From Morella rubra (lineage: Eukaryota > Streptophyta > Magnoliopsida > Fagales > Myricaceae), in NCBI GenBank assembly GCA_003952965.2, contig CM025851.1, positions 30,900,664-30,964,663 on the forward strand: a stretch of 64,000 bases of DNA, given 5' to 3'. The position numbers and the translations under genes are program-made. Within the stretch, counting starts at the first letter, position 1; each line of letters opens with the position of its first letter. Shown here one piece after another: positions 24,254-36,200 of the stretch. The notes under the pieces are model-generated. The model ran no database searches, was not told the origin of the DNA, and saw only the letters and a list, made by a program, of their open reading frames with translations.

Positions 24254-26469
24254 TTTGTTGGTTTGTGTGTGTTTTGCGATATGAGTTTGGTTAATTTGAA
24301 TAAAAGAATTGAGATGCTGTGAAATAATGTGGGAAATGCTGCAGGGAGATCTTTATAACCACGAAAGCTTGGTAAAAGCGATTAAGCAGGTGGACGTGGT
24401 GATATCAACGGTTGGCCACTTGCAGATAGTAGATCAGGTCAAGATCATTGCTGCCATTAAAGAAGCCGGTAATGTTAAGGTCGGTGTCTCCAACTTAACC
24501 CATTTGTTAACCCTTTTTCATGTCTGTAATAGAAAAGACATCATATATAAGGAAGATCAGCAAGAATTAGCTCTTTTACTTCTTTCCATTTTTACCAACA
24601 ACTCTGTCTCATCCATTAATGGCAGTTTCAGGATCCTCTTTAGAATTTTTTTTTTCATAGAAGCAAATTTCAAACATTAAAGGCCATTCTCTTTAGGAGC
24701 GGATGAAAATTACCCACTAGCTAGGAATATCGCTAGAGACAACACACCCAAAAAAGCAGCACAGCCTCACCCTTGGCACAAGACCACACACACACACATA
24801 TATATACACATCAAAGTGCCCAAACTATCATGACAAACGATGCTGAAGTAGATAGTTCGGGAAAAAACAACACTGAAATTAAATTTTGTCCTTTTTATTT
24901 GAATTAGTAGAGGTTAATTTTTTCGTCCTTAATTGCCATCATTTCTCCGTAGGATTAAAAAGAGCATGTGCTCTCTCATAAGAACTGTTTTTTGTTTTTG
25001 GGAGTTGGGAGCACAAATCAAGAGTTGTACTGTTTGAATTTGAAATAAGGCCGGGTCTCTTGATGTTTCCATTTTTCTACAGGCTTTCCAAGATAAATGC
25101 TCCATTTGATGAGTATGGCGGACCTCTCCTTTAGGCCTTTGTTTTTCCTAAGGCCCTATGCTTTGTGTAGTTTATACAGAGCATACAGATACAGTTTGTA
25201 AAGCCTACATGTTGCGTATGATTTTCTTTGAATTGCATCAATATAGATCACGCCACAAGAGAGAGCAGAGTATGATGGTTGGTTGGTCCATGTCATTCTA
25301 GCGACATATATATTCTTGATAGGATAATTATTTATTTATTTATTAAGGTTGAGTTCTTTTTCGTAGTATTATATTAGTTGACATATTTAATACATGGACC
25401 GGTAAAAAATAGATTCGATGCGACGACCGATGACGATTGAAACAAAGGAGAATCTGAAAACCTGAGTAGGTTCTGGCAAGTCCTAATCGCTATTGAGATA
25501 ATTTATTGGTTGATTTTTTATATACTTCAGAGATTCTTCCCTTCGGAATTCGGAAACGATGTTGACCGCGTCCATGCTGTCGAGCCAGCAAAGTCTGCAT
25601 TTGCTTCCAAGGCCAACCTCCGCCGGACCATTGAGGCTGAAGGCCTCCCCTACACTTTCGTGTCTTCTAATTACTTCGCAGGCTACTTTCTACCTACACT
25701 GGCGCAGCCGGGAGCCACTGCTCCTCCGAGAGACAAAGTCATTATCTACGGAGATGGAAATGCCAAAGGTAACTTATGACATTAATTATCTTAAGCTTCG
25801 GAGCTCATGATATTTTTCACTATCTTATTTAGGAAGATGTTTCGCAATGTTTGTGAACACGAAAGAGGGTAAGAGTGAATTCATTGGCCTGAGTTGAGAT
25901 CACACGTTTTAGGAACATCCTTAATTTTTACATTTTGAGCAAGGTTACTTGGAATCAATTGTATGACGTTAATCTTGTCTATTCTCTGCAGCTGTTTTTA
26001 ACGAAGAACATGACATAGGAACCTTCACAATTAGAGCCGTGGATGACCCGAGGACATTGAACAAGATACTCTACATCAAGCCTCCCAAAAACATTTATTC
26101 TTACAATGAGCTTGTTGCCCTTTGGGAGAAGAAGATTGGTAAAACCCTCGAGAAAACCTATATTTCAGAGGAGCAACTTTTGAAGGAGATCCAAGGTCAG
26201 TCATGAGATCACGGATTACTACTTTTATCTCTTTTTATTAGCCTATATAGTGTTCTGTTCGAACATGGCCTTGATCGAAAAAATTAACATTGTTGGATGC
26301 AGAGGCCCCAATTCCTCTCAATGTGATACTAGCAATCAACCACTCAGTGTTGGTTAAGGGAGATCACACCAACTTTGTGATTGAGCCATCCTTCGGTGTG
26401 GAGGCGGCTGAGCTTTACCCTGATGTCAAGTACACCTCTGTGGAAGAATACCTTGACCGATTCGTTTGA
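24028..26469 (+). CDS. isoflavone-reductase-like / PCBER-type NADPH reductase, copy 1
   Basis: Cytosolic NmrA-type short-chain-like reductase. Family members reduce the benzylic ether of phenylcoumaran neolignans or related phenylpropanoids with NADPH. Five exons (24028-24210, 24345-24479, 25531-25768, 25992-26195, 26303-26469), all GT-AG and in phase, give 308 residues, exactly the usual PCBER length. The Rossmann motif is GGTGYIG (Gly11, 14, 17). LVREST follows near 36, VVISTVGHLQ near 85, and Lys133 in SKANLRR aligns with the family's catalytic lysine. Then come SSNYFAGYFLP and the C-terminal VKYTSVEEYLDRFV. Intron 3 is long (1,051 bp) and intron 1 has a CT repeat next to its donor. The gene looks intact. 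The exact substrate cannot be read from sequence; isoflavone reductase activity is unlikely outside legumes. Confidence 0.92.
24225..24250. repeat. (CT)n microsatellite in intron 1 of copy 1
   Basis: Thirteen CT units shortly after the intron 1 donor. Shorter CT tracts occur at the same intron position in copies 2 and 3. Confidence 0.9.
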
Positions 26470-27462
26470 GAAATTGGACGCCAACGCTCTCTCGTGTAAT
26501 TATTATCCACCTAAATAAATGTTATTCAGTATGGTGGCCACATGCACATGATGGCATGCAACTGAAGATCTGTTATGAGAAATTGGACCCCAACGCTTGA
26601 TCTGAAGCTGATCCTTTTTCGAGTACTCGCATGTTTATGGTGATGATCTCCTGTTTTCTTTGAATGTTGTTTTGTTTTTCTAGATATCTTTGCATGTACC
26701 GTCCCTAATTAATATATACGATATGCTATGAGTGATGCAGTTTCTCATTTGATTTATCTTTTAAAGTACTTCAAGGAAAGGCAACAATAGTTACTAATAT
26801 ATTGTTATAGCACCATACATACATATATATGTATATATATAAGTTTTTTGGGCATGGCCGGCTTATCCAATAGAACCCATATATATATTGAATACCTTAA
26901 TTCACCCATTTATTTGCTGCAAAAAAAGCTTTTAAAATAAGTATTTTATAGAGTTCAACTAAGATTTGTGTTTGATGAAGTGATTATTCTTATCTTGATA
27001 AGGGGAAGGAAATTCGAATAAATTAACAACCTTCACATTACAAAATTAGGTGATTATTTTGGGAATCTTTAAATTCTGTCCTAGAAAATGCTAGTTATCT
27101 AAAGCCCAAAAAAGGCTTCCATTCGGTCCAACAACAACGAACCTTGCCAAATTTCCGGGCCAGGTTCAGAGTTCTAGAAAATTAAACTCCCAGGCTACTA
27201 GAAGGGACAACAAGGTAATTTTTGAGGGCAACCTTTGAACGTGAAAAGAGAGTAGGGCAGGTCAGTCTTTATCTATCCTCTACCTAACAGCGATTATGCC
27301 AAGGACAACATGGTCATTTTGAGCCGCTTTCCTAAGCCCCCTCTAAGGTCTAGGGCTCTATAAGATAAATAAAAGATGTATTATCCACATTTGAGAAAAA
27401 AGAAGAAGAAGAAAGATAGTATTATTAAAAGGCATAATTGCACCCAACCTCCCATATTGAAA
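26470..27462. other. intergenic between copies 1 and 2
   Basis: 3' flank of copy 1 followed by a duplicated upstream flank (26,895-27,290 resembles 23,255-23,545). There are (TA)n-rich tracts near 26,817-26,845. No gene. Confidence 0.5.
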
Positions 27463-27729
27463 GTTAGGCGCCACTTTGGTCCATACACGCACATCAATTC
27501 TCTCTCTCTATCGCTTTGTGGGTGTTTTGCGATATGTGTTTAGTTTGATATTGGAAGAGTTGAGGTTCTTTGAATTAATGTGGCGGGGAATGTTGCAGGG
27601 AGATCTGTATGACCATGAGAGCTTGGTAATTGGTAAAGGCGATTAAGCAGGTGGACGCGGTGATATCAACGCTTGCCCGCATGCAGTTAGCAGATCGTTG
27701 CTGCCATTAAAGAAGCTTGTAATTTTAAG
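27463..27729 (+). pseudogene. reductase copy 2, relic of exons 1-2
   Basis: Only the last 22 bases of exon 1 (TTAGGCGCCACTTTGGTCCAT), intron 1 and exon 2 (27599-27729) remain. Exon 2 matches the family (GGAGATCTGTATGACCATGA start). It carries an 8-bp insertion after AGCTTGGTAA and loses about 11 bp in the QVKI codons, so the frame is destroyed. Exons 3-5 are absent. The flanking upstream DNA is homologous to that of copy 1, so this is a decayed tandem duplicate rather than a retrocopy. Confidence 0.85.
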
Positions 27730-28519
27730 GTTAGCGTCTCTAAAAGTCCCTCCAAGTTAACCTACCTATTTGTTCCTTTCTTCTCATGTGCTTTCTATTC
27801 AAATGGTTTGAAGTTGTTCTGGGAACACACCATAATTGGTTGTTGGACTTAGATAGCCAAATAACTCTTTTTCGTGCCCCTAATGGACAAGACATCATGG
27901 AAACAACTACGACATTTACTCATGGAAAGCGCCGCCTACGACATTTACCCGCCTTCCAAAAAGATAAACCGCTGCGCTAAGAAAGAACCCGCCAGCCGCT
28001 TTAGCGCTTTATTTGGTGCTTAAATTTAAAAAACATAGATTTTAGTTTTTTTTTTTTTTACTTTTTAGTAGTTAGATTTTAGTTTTTTCAAATTTTGATT
28101 CTTAATTTTTTTTTTTTGGACTAAAGAGCTATCCCGTCAGACTCCGCCTCTTTCCCTAACGGAAAGATTTGCTACGTCGGAGACCTTGCTTTATTGAACT
28201 GGCTACTTCCAGTTGGACATTGGCGTCCTTATCTTTTGTAACCTGGCTAGAAAAGGACAAGGGTATTTTCTCTTTAACCACAAACAATCTTTCTACATTT
28301 ATTCCTTCATAACCAACGTCATGATCCCAACCATGGGTGTCTAGAACAGGCCTTATAAGACACTGGTTGGATGAATCAAGATGGCGATACCTGTGACAAG
28401 GATTATCTGAATCAAAAGAAGCAAGTGAGGTAAGGCATAATCTGGCAAGGGAATTGGCACAGATGCTGGACCACCACTTTCTTCTTCTACGTTCTTACTG
28501 AAGTCACCTGGCAGATCCA
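27730..28519. other. intergenic, no gene recognised
   Basis: Two long T-runs (about 28,047-28,062 and 28,108-28,118) in an otherwise ordinary sequence. A 64-codon frame at 27,786-27,980 has no family signal. Confidence 0.4.
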
Positions 28520-29453
28520 TTGCTGAAGAAGTCACCTGGCAATCTATCTTGCATGTTGAATTTCCACAATTGTTGCCATAAGCTATCCCGAAAAGACAAG
28601 TGCATTGGGCATCGCCTCATTTGACTTTGGTAAATAATGGACTTAATGGAAAACTTACCATGAGCATCATGGACCCAAATGATCTGGTCTTGACTATCAG
28701 GTCTAGGTACTGGGAGTTGCAGAATGCACTTAGCCGATTCATCATCAAAGGATGCTTGGATTAAAGTTTGGTCCCATATCCTCAGCATAGGATTGACTAG
28801 ATCAGCCACTATTTGTAGCCTTGGATCATCATTTCTCCATGTGGGTCGTCTGTTAGGATGATTAGGGAGCCATGCATCATCCTTAATACTCACATCTGAC
28901 CACACTTGGGGAGAAGACATTTACCTGCAAGGATGATATCTCGAGTGCTGAGAATACCACGCCAAACCCAAGAACAGTTTGCACCCAATCCAATATTCAT
29001 AAAATCACAATGACGACAGTATTTGGCTTTTAATAATTTCACCCATAGAGTTGTTGGCTGGGTTTCAATCAACCAAGCAAGTTTGGACACTAAGGCCCGA
29101 TTGACCTCAGAAGTCATTTGAATACCAAGGCCTCCATTCTCCTTGGGTAAGCATATTAAACTCCAAGCCTTAGGAGTAAAGTGGTGTCCTTGTTGAGTGG
29201 GGAAACCCCACCAAAAATCTTTGAGAAGCTTATCTATGTTTTCACACCATCCTTTGGGCAATAAGAATGTTGACATGCAATATTGAGGAAGGGCACTGGC
29301 TACTGCCTTTATCAACGTGGTTCTCCCAGCTTGAGACAAAGTCTTAGCCTTCCATCCCGCTATTTTTTGCAGCACCTTGTCTTTCACCTCATTAAAAGCT
29401 TGCTTCTTAAATTTACCAATGAAAAGAGGAAGGCCTGAGTACTTAACTTGCAA
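28520..29453 (-). mobile_element. LINE (L1-type) fragment, RT C-terminal region
   Basis: Minus-strand remnant of a plant L1-type LINE. The segment after the RT fingers is clear: YSGLPLFIGKFKKQAFNEV, GWKAKTLSQAGRTTLIKAV, LLKDFWWGF, KENGGLGIQ and ALVSKLAWLIETQPTTLWV. It continues into the linker before the zf-RVT domain (DAHGKFSIKSIIYQ). The reading frame changes once around 28,890-28,920. The 5' half, including endonuclease and the RT catalytic box, is missing, as is a clear poly-A end. Confidence 0.85.
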
Positions 29454-30138
29454 CTGTCATGGTTTTGAGCTGCAAAATATTTTGCATGGATGCAAGAATG
29501 TCCGGATGGGTATTTGGGCTGCAATAGATGTTGCAACCGTTTTAATCCTTCTGCCAACTTGCGGTCCAATGCTTGAGAAAAATTCTGCCACCTCATCAAT
29601 CGAGCGAGTCGGGGCTCTACCAGACACTAAAATAATTTTAAAAAACTTTAACCCAAAAATATTCGTTGACCTCGTCAAAATTTTAAATTCTAATTTAACC
29701 CAAAAATATTAGTTGATCTCATCAATCGAGCCAGTCGGGGCGCTCTGTTGCCAATCTTTCCAGCTTGGTTGATTCCGTATTGTATAGCTTTTCTAAGGGA
29801 TTAAATAGCAAGTTGACGGAATAAATATTGTTTTGTAAAAGTGTGCAAATTCAAGGATCAAATATTAATATTTGAGTTTGAAGACCCAATTACCTATTTC
29901 GCCTGAGCGTCCATTCATATTGAAAGCATTTATTAACCAACCTCTTCCGGGTTCGTCCCAAGCCAATAACTCCATTAATCACATATAACGGCATGATGAA
30001 GATTTTAGAATCCATCATCAATGACGACGTAATCTCTTCTTTTCAAAATATCTACATTCTTCTAAGAAGAAGACTTTTATATATAGTTCCTTTGCATCAT
30101 CAGTGAGGTAATGGAGTGTTAGGAGTTCATTACAGTAC
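29454..30138. other. intergenic upstream of copy 3
   Basis: No gene recognised. It includes a near-duplicate pair around 29,580-29,650 and 29,690-29,745 sharing the stretch CTCATCAATCGAGC.AGTCGGGG. Confidence 0.4.
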
Positions 30139-30180
30139 GTAACTTCACGTCCTACACTCCTCGTTTTAGCCATAAATAGT
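30139..30180 (+). promoter_or_regulatory. core promoter of reductase copy 3
   Basis: GTAACTTCACGTCC (30139-30152) is identical to the block upstream of copy 1 and is followed by CATAAATAG at 30171-30179, 116 bp before the ATG at 30295. Confidence 0.6.
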
Positions 30181-30294
30181 CCTCTCCAGCGTCTTAAAAA
30201 GGCACGAAGACTTCCATGGTATCCTCCCTCTAGCTGCTATATACATACATCACATCTTGTTCGACGTTTGTCCGTTTGGCCACAAATTTTACAA

Positions 30295-33200
30295 ATGGCT
30301 CAAAAAAGCAGGATTTTGATCATCGGAGGCACCGGCTCCATTGGAAAATTCATCGTGGAAGCAAGCGCAAAGGCTGGGCATCCCACCTTTGCTTTGGTCA
30401 GAGAGAGCACACTCTCTGATCCTGTCCAGGGAAAACTCCTCGAGAATTTCAAGAACTTAGGCGTCACTTTGCTCCATGTACGTACATGAATTCTCTCTCT
30501 GATTTTTTGTACATCGAGTGTGTGTTTTGCCATGTGGGTTGGGTTTGATATGTAATTTATGGAATGTTAGTATATTTTCCATATTGCCTATATCTTCCTG
30601 ATTCCGGAAGATCATGGAAATATATCTTCCATGATCTTCCTGAATCAGGACGATATTCTCATATCAAGAAGATTGTGATTTGTGATTTGTAATTATGCTG
30701 TTGATTCTGATTACTTTGTATAGCTCTCTCCCTCCTCCTATAAAAGGACGGGTCATTGTATAGGTTTAACATATCTCTGAATATACAAAGCATTCTCCAT
30801 TCTCTCTGTTCTTTCTACTATTTCAACATGGTATCAGAGCCTTTTGTAAATCGATTTTTGGTCTGTTAATACCTTTAATCGATTTTCCCTGGCTCTCTTC
30901 TTGTGGGTTCTTCGCTTTTGTGATTCTTTCACTAAAATCCGGACCTTAGATCTTCGATTTTTGGTGTTTATATACCTCAAATCGATTCTACGGGCCTCAT
31001 AGTTTTGTTTGGTGGAAAGAAATTCCTGTTTCGAAGTCACACGCGCCATCACGCGCCGTCTGAAGGTTCTGCAGCTCAGTCCCCCTTCTCACGCGCTGAC
31101 ACGCGCCCCCAGAGCTTAGTCTTACGCGTCAACCACACGCCCTGCGTTCGATCGCACGCGCCCGCCAGCCGGCCCCAACTCTCGCCCTGTCCAGCACAGT
31201 TTCGGCCCAGTTTAGATCGATCCGACCCAGTTCTGCCGGATCCAGTTCGCCCGGTTCACGCCCGAGCCCAGTTCTCCCGGTCCGACCCAGTTCCGTCTGG
31301 CCCAGCTCCAGCTCCGTCCGGCCTCCAGCCCAGATCCAACACTCACCGGCCCAGATCCACTCCGGCGGCTCACCCAGTCCAGTCTGGTATCTCTGCACCG
31401 GCCGCCGTCCACCGCCGGTAGCAACCTCCGGCCACCGTCCACCTCCGACAGACACATCCGGCTGCCGGCCGCCGCCTCCGACCGACATCTCCGGCCGCCG
31501 GCCGCCACCTCCGGCCGCCGTACACCTCCGACAGACACCTCCAGCCGCCGTCCGCCACCTCCGGCCGCCGTCGCCGGCCGCCGAAGTTTCGGCAACCCGA
31601 CCTAATTTTCCGCGCTGGTTTCAACTGTACCCTCTGTTTGCTCTAATTCGGTCAGCATCTCTCCCTTATGGCTTCCACTAATGATGTTAATGTTCTCCGG
31701 CCTATCGACATTATTTTGGATGGCTCCAACTACAATGCTTGGGCCCAGCAAATGTCGGTATTTCTCATTGGTCGTCGGTTCTGGCGTTTTGTAACTGGCG
31801 ATAAAACGGAACCTAAGAAAGCTGACAAGGAAACTGCGGATGAATTCGCTGATCGTCTCGAGGTATGGGAAGCCACTCATTGTAAGATTTTATCTTGGTT
31901 CATCAATACCTCTGTCCCATCTATTCGCAGTCTTCTTCCCAAATTTCGTAATGCCCACCTTGCCTGGGAATTTTTGGCCAACCGATACAACTGTGCTAGT
32001 GATGCCGCTCTCCAGTTTCAGCTGGAATCTAAGTTGTATCAGATGCATCAACAGCCTGGCCAATCTATTGCTGAGTTTCACTCTCAGGTGAGTAGTATCT
32101 GGGATCAACTCTCTCAAGCTGATCCCTCTTTCCCCGATGCTAAGTCTGCTGCGCTCTTTTCTGACTATCGGGATCGCCGTCAGTTCATTCATTTTATGAT
32201 GCGTATTCGGGACGATTTCGAAAATACTAGAGCATCTTTGCTTCATCGCTCTCCCTTGCCTACACTTGATGTTGCTCTTACTGAGCTCATTTCCGAGGAG
32301 ACACGACAGCAGACTCGTCGGGTGCAAACTTTTGATAAGGTCATGGCCACTGCATCCTCTGATTCCATAGCTGCTGCTGCCCAGCCGCAACGTTTCTTTG
32401 GTAAATGTCACTATTGTAAGGAGGCTGGTCACCGGATTTCTGATTGTGCAAAGAAAAAGGCAAAAGATGCCAGAGATGCTCAGAAAGCTAAGACCTATAC
32501 TCCCACCTCCAAGAATTTTGCTGCTGCGTCTACCAGTCCCTCAGCTTCTGGGTCATCTTCTACACCCGTTTCTTCATCCTTTACTGCAGCTGATCTCGAG
32601 GCAATTGTCGATCAGGTTCTATCTCGTTCTTCTACTGCATTGACTGTCTCCTCAGGTAAATCTTCCTCTTGGTTTATTGACTCAGCCTGTTGCAATCATA
32701 TGACTTCTGATCCTTCTCTCCTATTTGATAAACAATCTTTACATCCTGTACCTGTCATCTACACTGCTGATGGTTCCCATATGTCTGTCAATCATGTTGG
32801 CTCTATTTCTACATCTACTCTTTCCATTCCTGACACATATCACGTTCCTAAATTGTCTCTCAATCTCCTTTCTGTTGGTCAACTTGTTGAGCATGGTCTT
32901 ATCCTAACCTTTTCTAACAAAGGATGTGATGTGCAGGATCAGAAGACGGGCCAGCTAGTTGGGACAGGCCGTAAAGTTGGTCGCCTTTTTGAGCTTTCGT
33001 TCCTGCATGTTCCACGTGCATGTTTTGTTTCGTCTCTTGCAGCCTCTGTCTCTTCCAGTCTTTGGCACTCTCGTCTCGGTCATGCTTCTTTACCTCGTAT
33101 TCAGTCTCTGGCTTCTAGTGGTCACTTAGGACGCGTCGATTTTGACTCTTTTGATTGTGTTTCTTGTCAAATGGGAAAACAAAAGGCCTTACCATTTAAT

Positions 33201-36200
33201 AATAGTGCATCTTTATCCTCTGCCCCTTTTGATCTTGTTCATTCTGATGTTTGGGGACCTGCCCCTATTCCTAGTCAGGGGGGTCTCGTTACTTTGTTAT
33301 ATTTATTGATGATTATTCTCGTTACACATGGCTTTATCTCTTACATGATCGATCTGAGTTATTACGTGTTTTTCGTGACTTTAAACAGATGATAAAAACT
33401 CAGTTCAACCGCACAATCAAAATTTTTCGTTCCGATAACGCCATGGAGTATACATCTGTCTCTTTTCTTAACACCCTCAAAGAAGATGGCACTTTGTCTC
33501 ATCGCTCTTGTCCATATACTTCCCAACAAAATGGGCGTGCTGAACGTAAGCATCTCCATATTCTCAACACTGTAAGATCTCTTCTCATCTCTGCCCAACT
33601 CCCTGAATCATTCTGGGGCGAAGCTGCTCTTACAGCTGTTCATACCATTAATCGCATTCCTTCTCCTACCACTTCTAATCAAACTCCTTATGAGCTTCTA
33701 CATGGAAAGGTACCCAATTATTCTCTCTTGAAAATTTTTGGTTGTGCCTGTTTTGTATTACTGCCACCTCATGAACGTACCAAACTTGAACCTCGTTCTC
33801 GTCTATGTTGTTTCCTCGGTTATGGGATTGAACACAAAGGTTATCGATGTTATGATCCTATAACCCAGCGTCTCCGTGTCTCCCGTCATGTTCAGTTTTG
33901 GGAACATAAGTTATTCACCAGTATGTCTCCCTTCCCAAACACTTCTTCATCTCTCTCTCCTGTTTTTTTTACTCTAGTATAGATATTTCTTTCGATTCTG
34001 ATGCAGGTGTTGAAAGCTCCTTAAGTGACCATCCAGCGCCAGTTCCTTCTGAGTCTGGAACGTCGCCTGATCCAGTCATCACTCCTGATTCCACACCCAC
34101 TCCAGATATTCGTCGAACTACTCGCGTAAGAGCCCCTCCATCTCATCTTAATGATTTTCATTGTTTTTCTGCTATTGCCACTCTTCATGAGCCTCGTAGT
34201 TATCGTGAAGCTAGTTCTGACCCTCTTTGGCAAAAAGCTATGTTTGATGAACTTCAGGCTCTTCACAAAACTCGTACATGGGACTTGGTCGATTTGCCTC
34301 CTGGTAAGTCTACAGTTGGATGCAAGTGGGTGTACAAGATTAAGACACGCGCTGATGGGTCGGTTGAACGCTACAAAGCTCGTCTTGTAGCACAAGGGTT
34401 TACTCAGGAATACGGTATTGACTATGAGGAGACTTTTGCACCTGTTGCACGTCTTACTTCTTTTCGATCTTTACTTGCAGTTGCAGCCATTCGCCAGTGG
34501 CGCCTATTCCAAATGGATGTGACGAATGCGTTCCTTAATGGTGATCTGGACGAAGAAGTCTATCTTAAGCCTCCCCAAGGTCTTGAGCACCCACCTCAGA
34601 AGGTTTGCCGCCTTGTAAGGCTCTTTACGGTCTCAAGCAGTCTCCTCGTACTTGGTTTTCCAAGTTCAGTTCAGTTATGGCTCAGCAGGGTTTCACTCCC
34701 AGTGCATATGATTCTGCCTTGTTCATCCGTCAGTCTAAGAATGGTATTGTTCTCCTTTTACTTTATGTTGATGACATGGTTATTACGGTGATGATCTTTC
34801 TGGCATTCAGGCACTTCAACGGTTCCTTAGTCAGCAGTTTGAGATGAAAGATTTGGGTTCTTTAAGTTATTTCTTAGGTCTTGAGGTGTCCTCTTGTTCC
34901 GATGGATATTATCTTTCTCAAGCTAAGTATGCATCTGAACTCTTGTCTCGTGCCGGATTGACCGATAGTAAGACTGTTGATAGTCCTCTGGAGACAAATG
35001 TCAAACTTCTTCCCAGCGAGGGCGCCTCTTAGATGATGCCACGCTCTATCGACAATTGGTTGGTAGTCTCATCTACCTCACGGTGACTCGTCCTGACATT
35101 TCCTATGCCGTCACCTTAGTCAGCCAATTTATGCATTCCTCCTCGCTCTACTCACTATGCCGCTGTTCTCCGGATTCTTCGGTATGTCAAGGGGACTTTG
35201 TTTCATGGGCTTCATTTTTCTGCTCACTCCTCGTTGGATCTTCAGGCGTACTCTGATGCTGATTGGGCAGGAGATCCCACTGATCGTCGCTCCACCACTG
35301 GATATTGTTTCTTGCTCGGCACATCTCTTATCTCGTGGAAAAGTAAGAAACAGACTGTTGTCTCTCGTTCAAGTACGGAAGCTGAATATCGTGCCTTGGC
35401 CGATACTACTTCGGAACTCTTGTGGCTTCGGTGGTTATTGCACGATATGGGTGTTCCTTTTTCTGATAGTTCCCCTCTTCATTGTGACAACACGAGTGCC
35501 ATTCAGATTGCTCACAATGATGTCTTTCATGAGCGCACAAAACATATTGAAATCGACTGTCATTTCATTCGTCATCATATCAAGCAAGATACTATTCGCT
35601 TGCATCATGTTTCTTCTACAGATCAGCTCGCTGATATCTTCACCAAGGCTCATCCTCCTGGACGTCATCAAGATTTAGTTGGCAAACTCAAGTTAGCATC
35701 TTCGCTCCCACCTTGAGTTTGAGGGGGGTGTTAGTATATTGCCTATATCTTCCCTATCTCTTCCATGATCTTCCTGAATCAGGACGATATTCTCATATCA
35801 AGAAGATTGTGATTTGTGATTTGTAATTATGCTGTTGATTCTGATTACTTTGTATAGCTCTCTCCCTCCTCCTATAAAAGGACGGGTCATTGTATAGGTT
35901 TAATATATCTCTGAATATACAAAGCATTCTCCATTCTCTCTGTTCTTTCTACTATTTCAACAAAGAGCTGAGTCGCTGTGAATTAATGTGGCGGGGAATG
36001 CTGCAGGGAGATCTGTATAATCAAGAAAGCTTGGTAAAGGCAATTAAGCAGGTGGACGTGGTGATATCAACGGTTGGCATGCAGTTAGCGGCAGATCAGG
36101 TCAAGATCATTGCTGCGATTAAAGAAGCTGGTAATGTTAAGGTTGGTGTTTCCAAGTCCGACATAACCCACTTGTCCCCTTCTTTTCTCTTTTTTTCCTT

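Larger units (their letters stand above)
30565..35962 (+). mobile_element. Ty1/copia LTR retrotransposon in intron 1 of copy 3
   Basis: Sense-oriented element of 5,398 bp. It has a 5' LTR (30565-30828), a primer-binding site TGGTATCAGAGC (30829), a GC-rich leader (about 31,020-31,600), gag with a CCHC knuckle ([14 protein letters not shown]), protease, integrase (with [14 protein letters not shown]), RT (YVDDM box) and RNase H, a polypurine tract (GAGGGGGG before 35729) and a 3' LTR (35729-35962). The two LTRs are almost identical apart from a roughly 30-bp block missing from one, so the insertion is young. The structure is complete end to end, with about five breaks in the coding region. I see no clean 5-bp target duplication (flanks TGGAA and AAGAG). 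Confidence 0.92.

Noticed and set aside
31129-31624. Several open frames in the GC-rich stretch before the copia gag
   Set aside because: Low-complexity Gly/Arg/Pro translations of the element's GC-rich leader in every frame; not genes.
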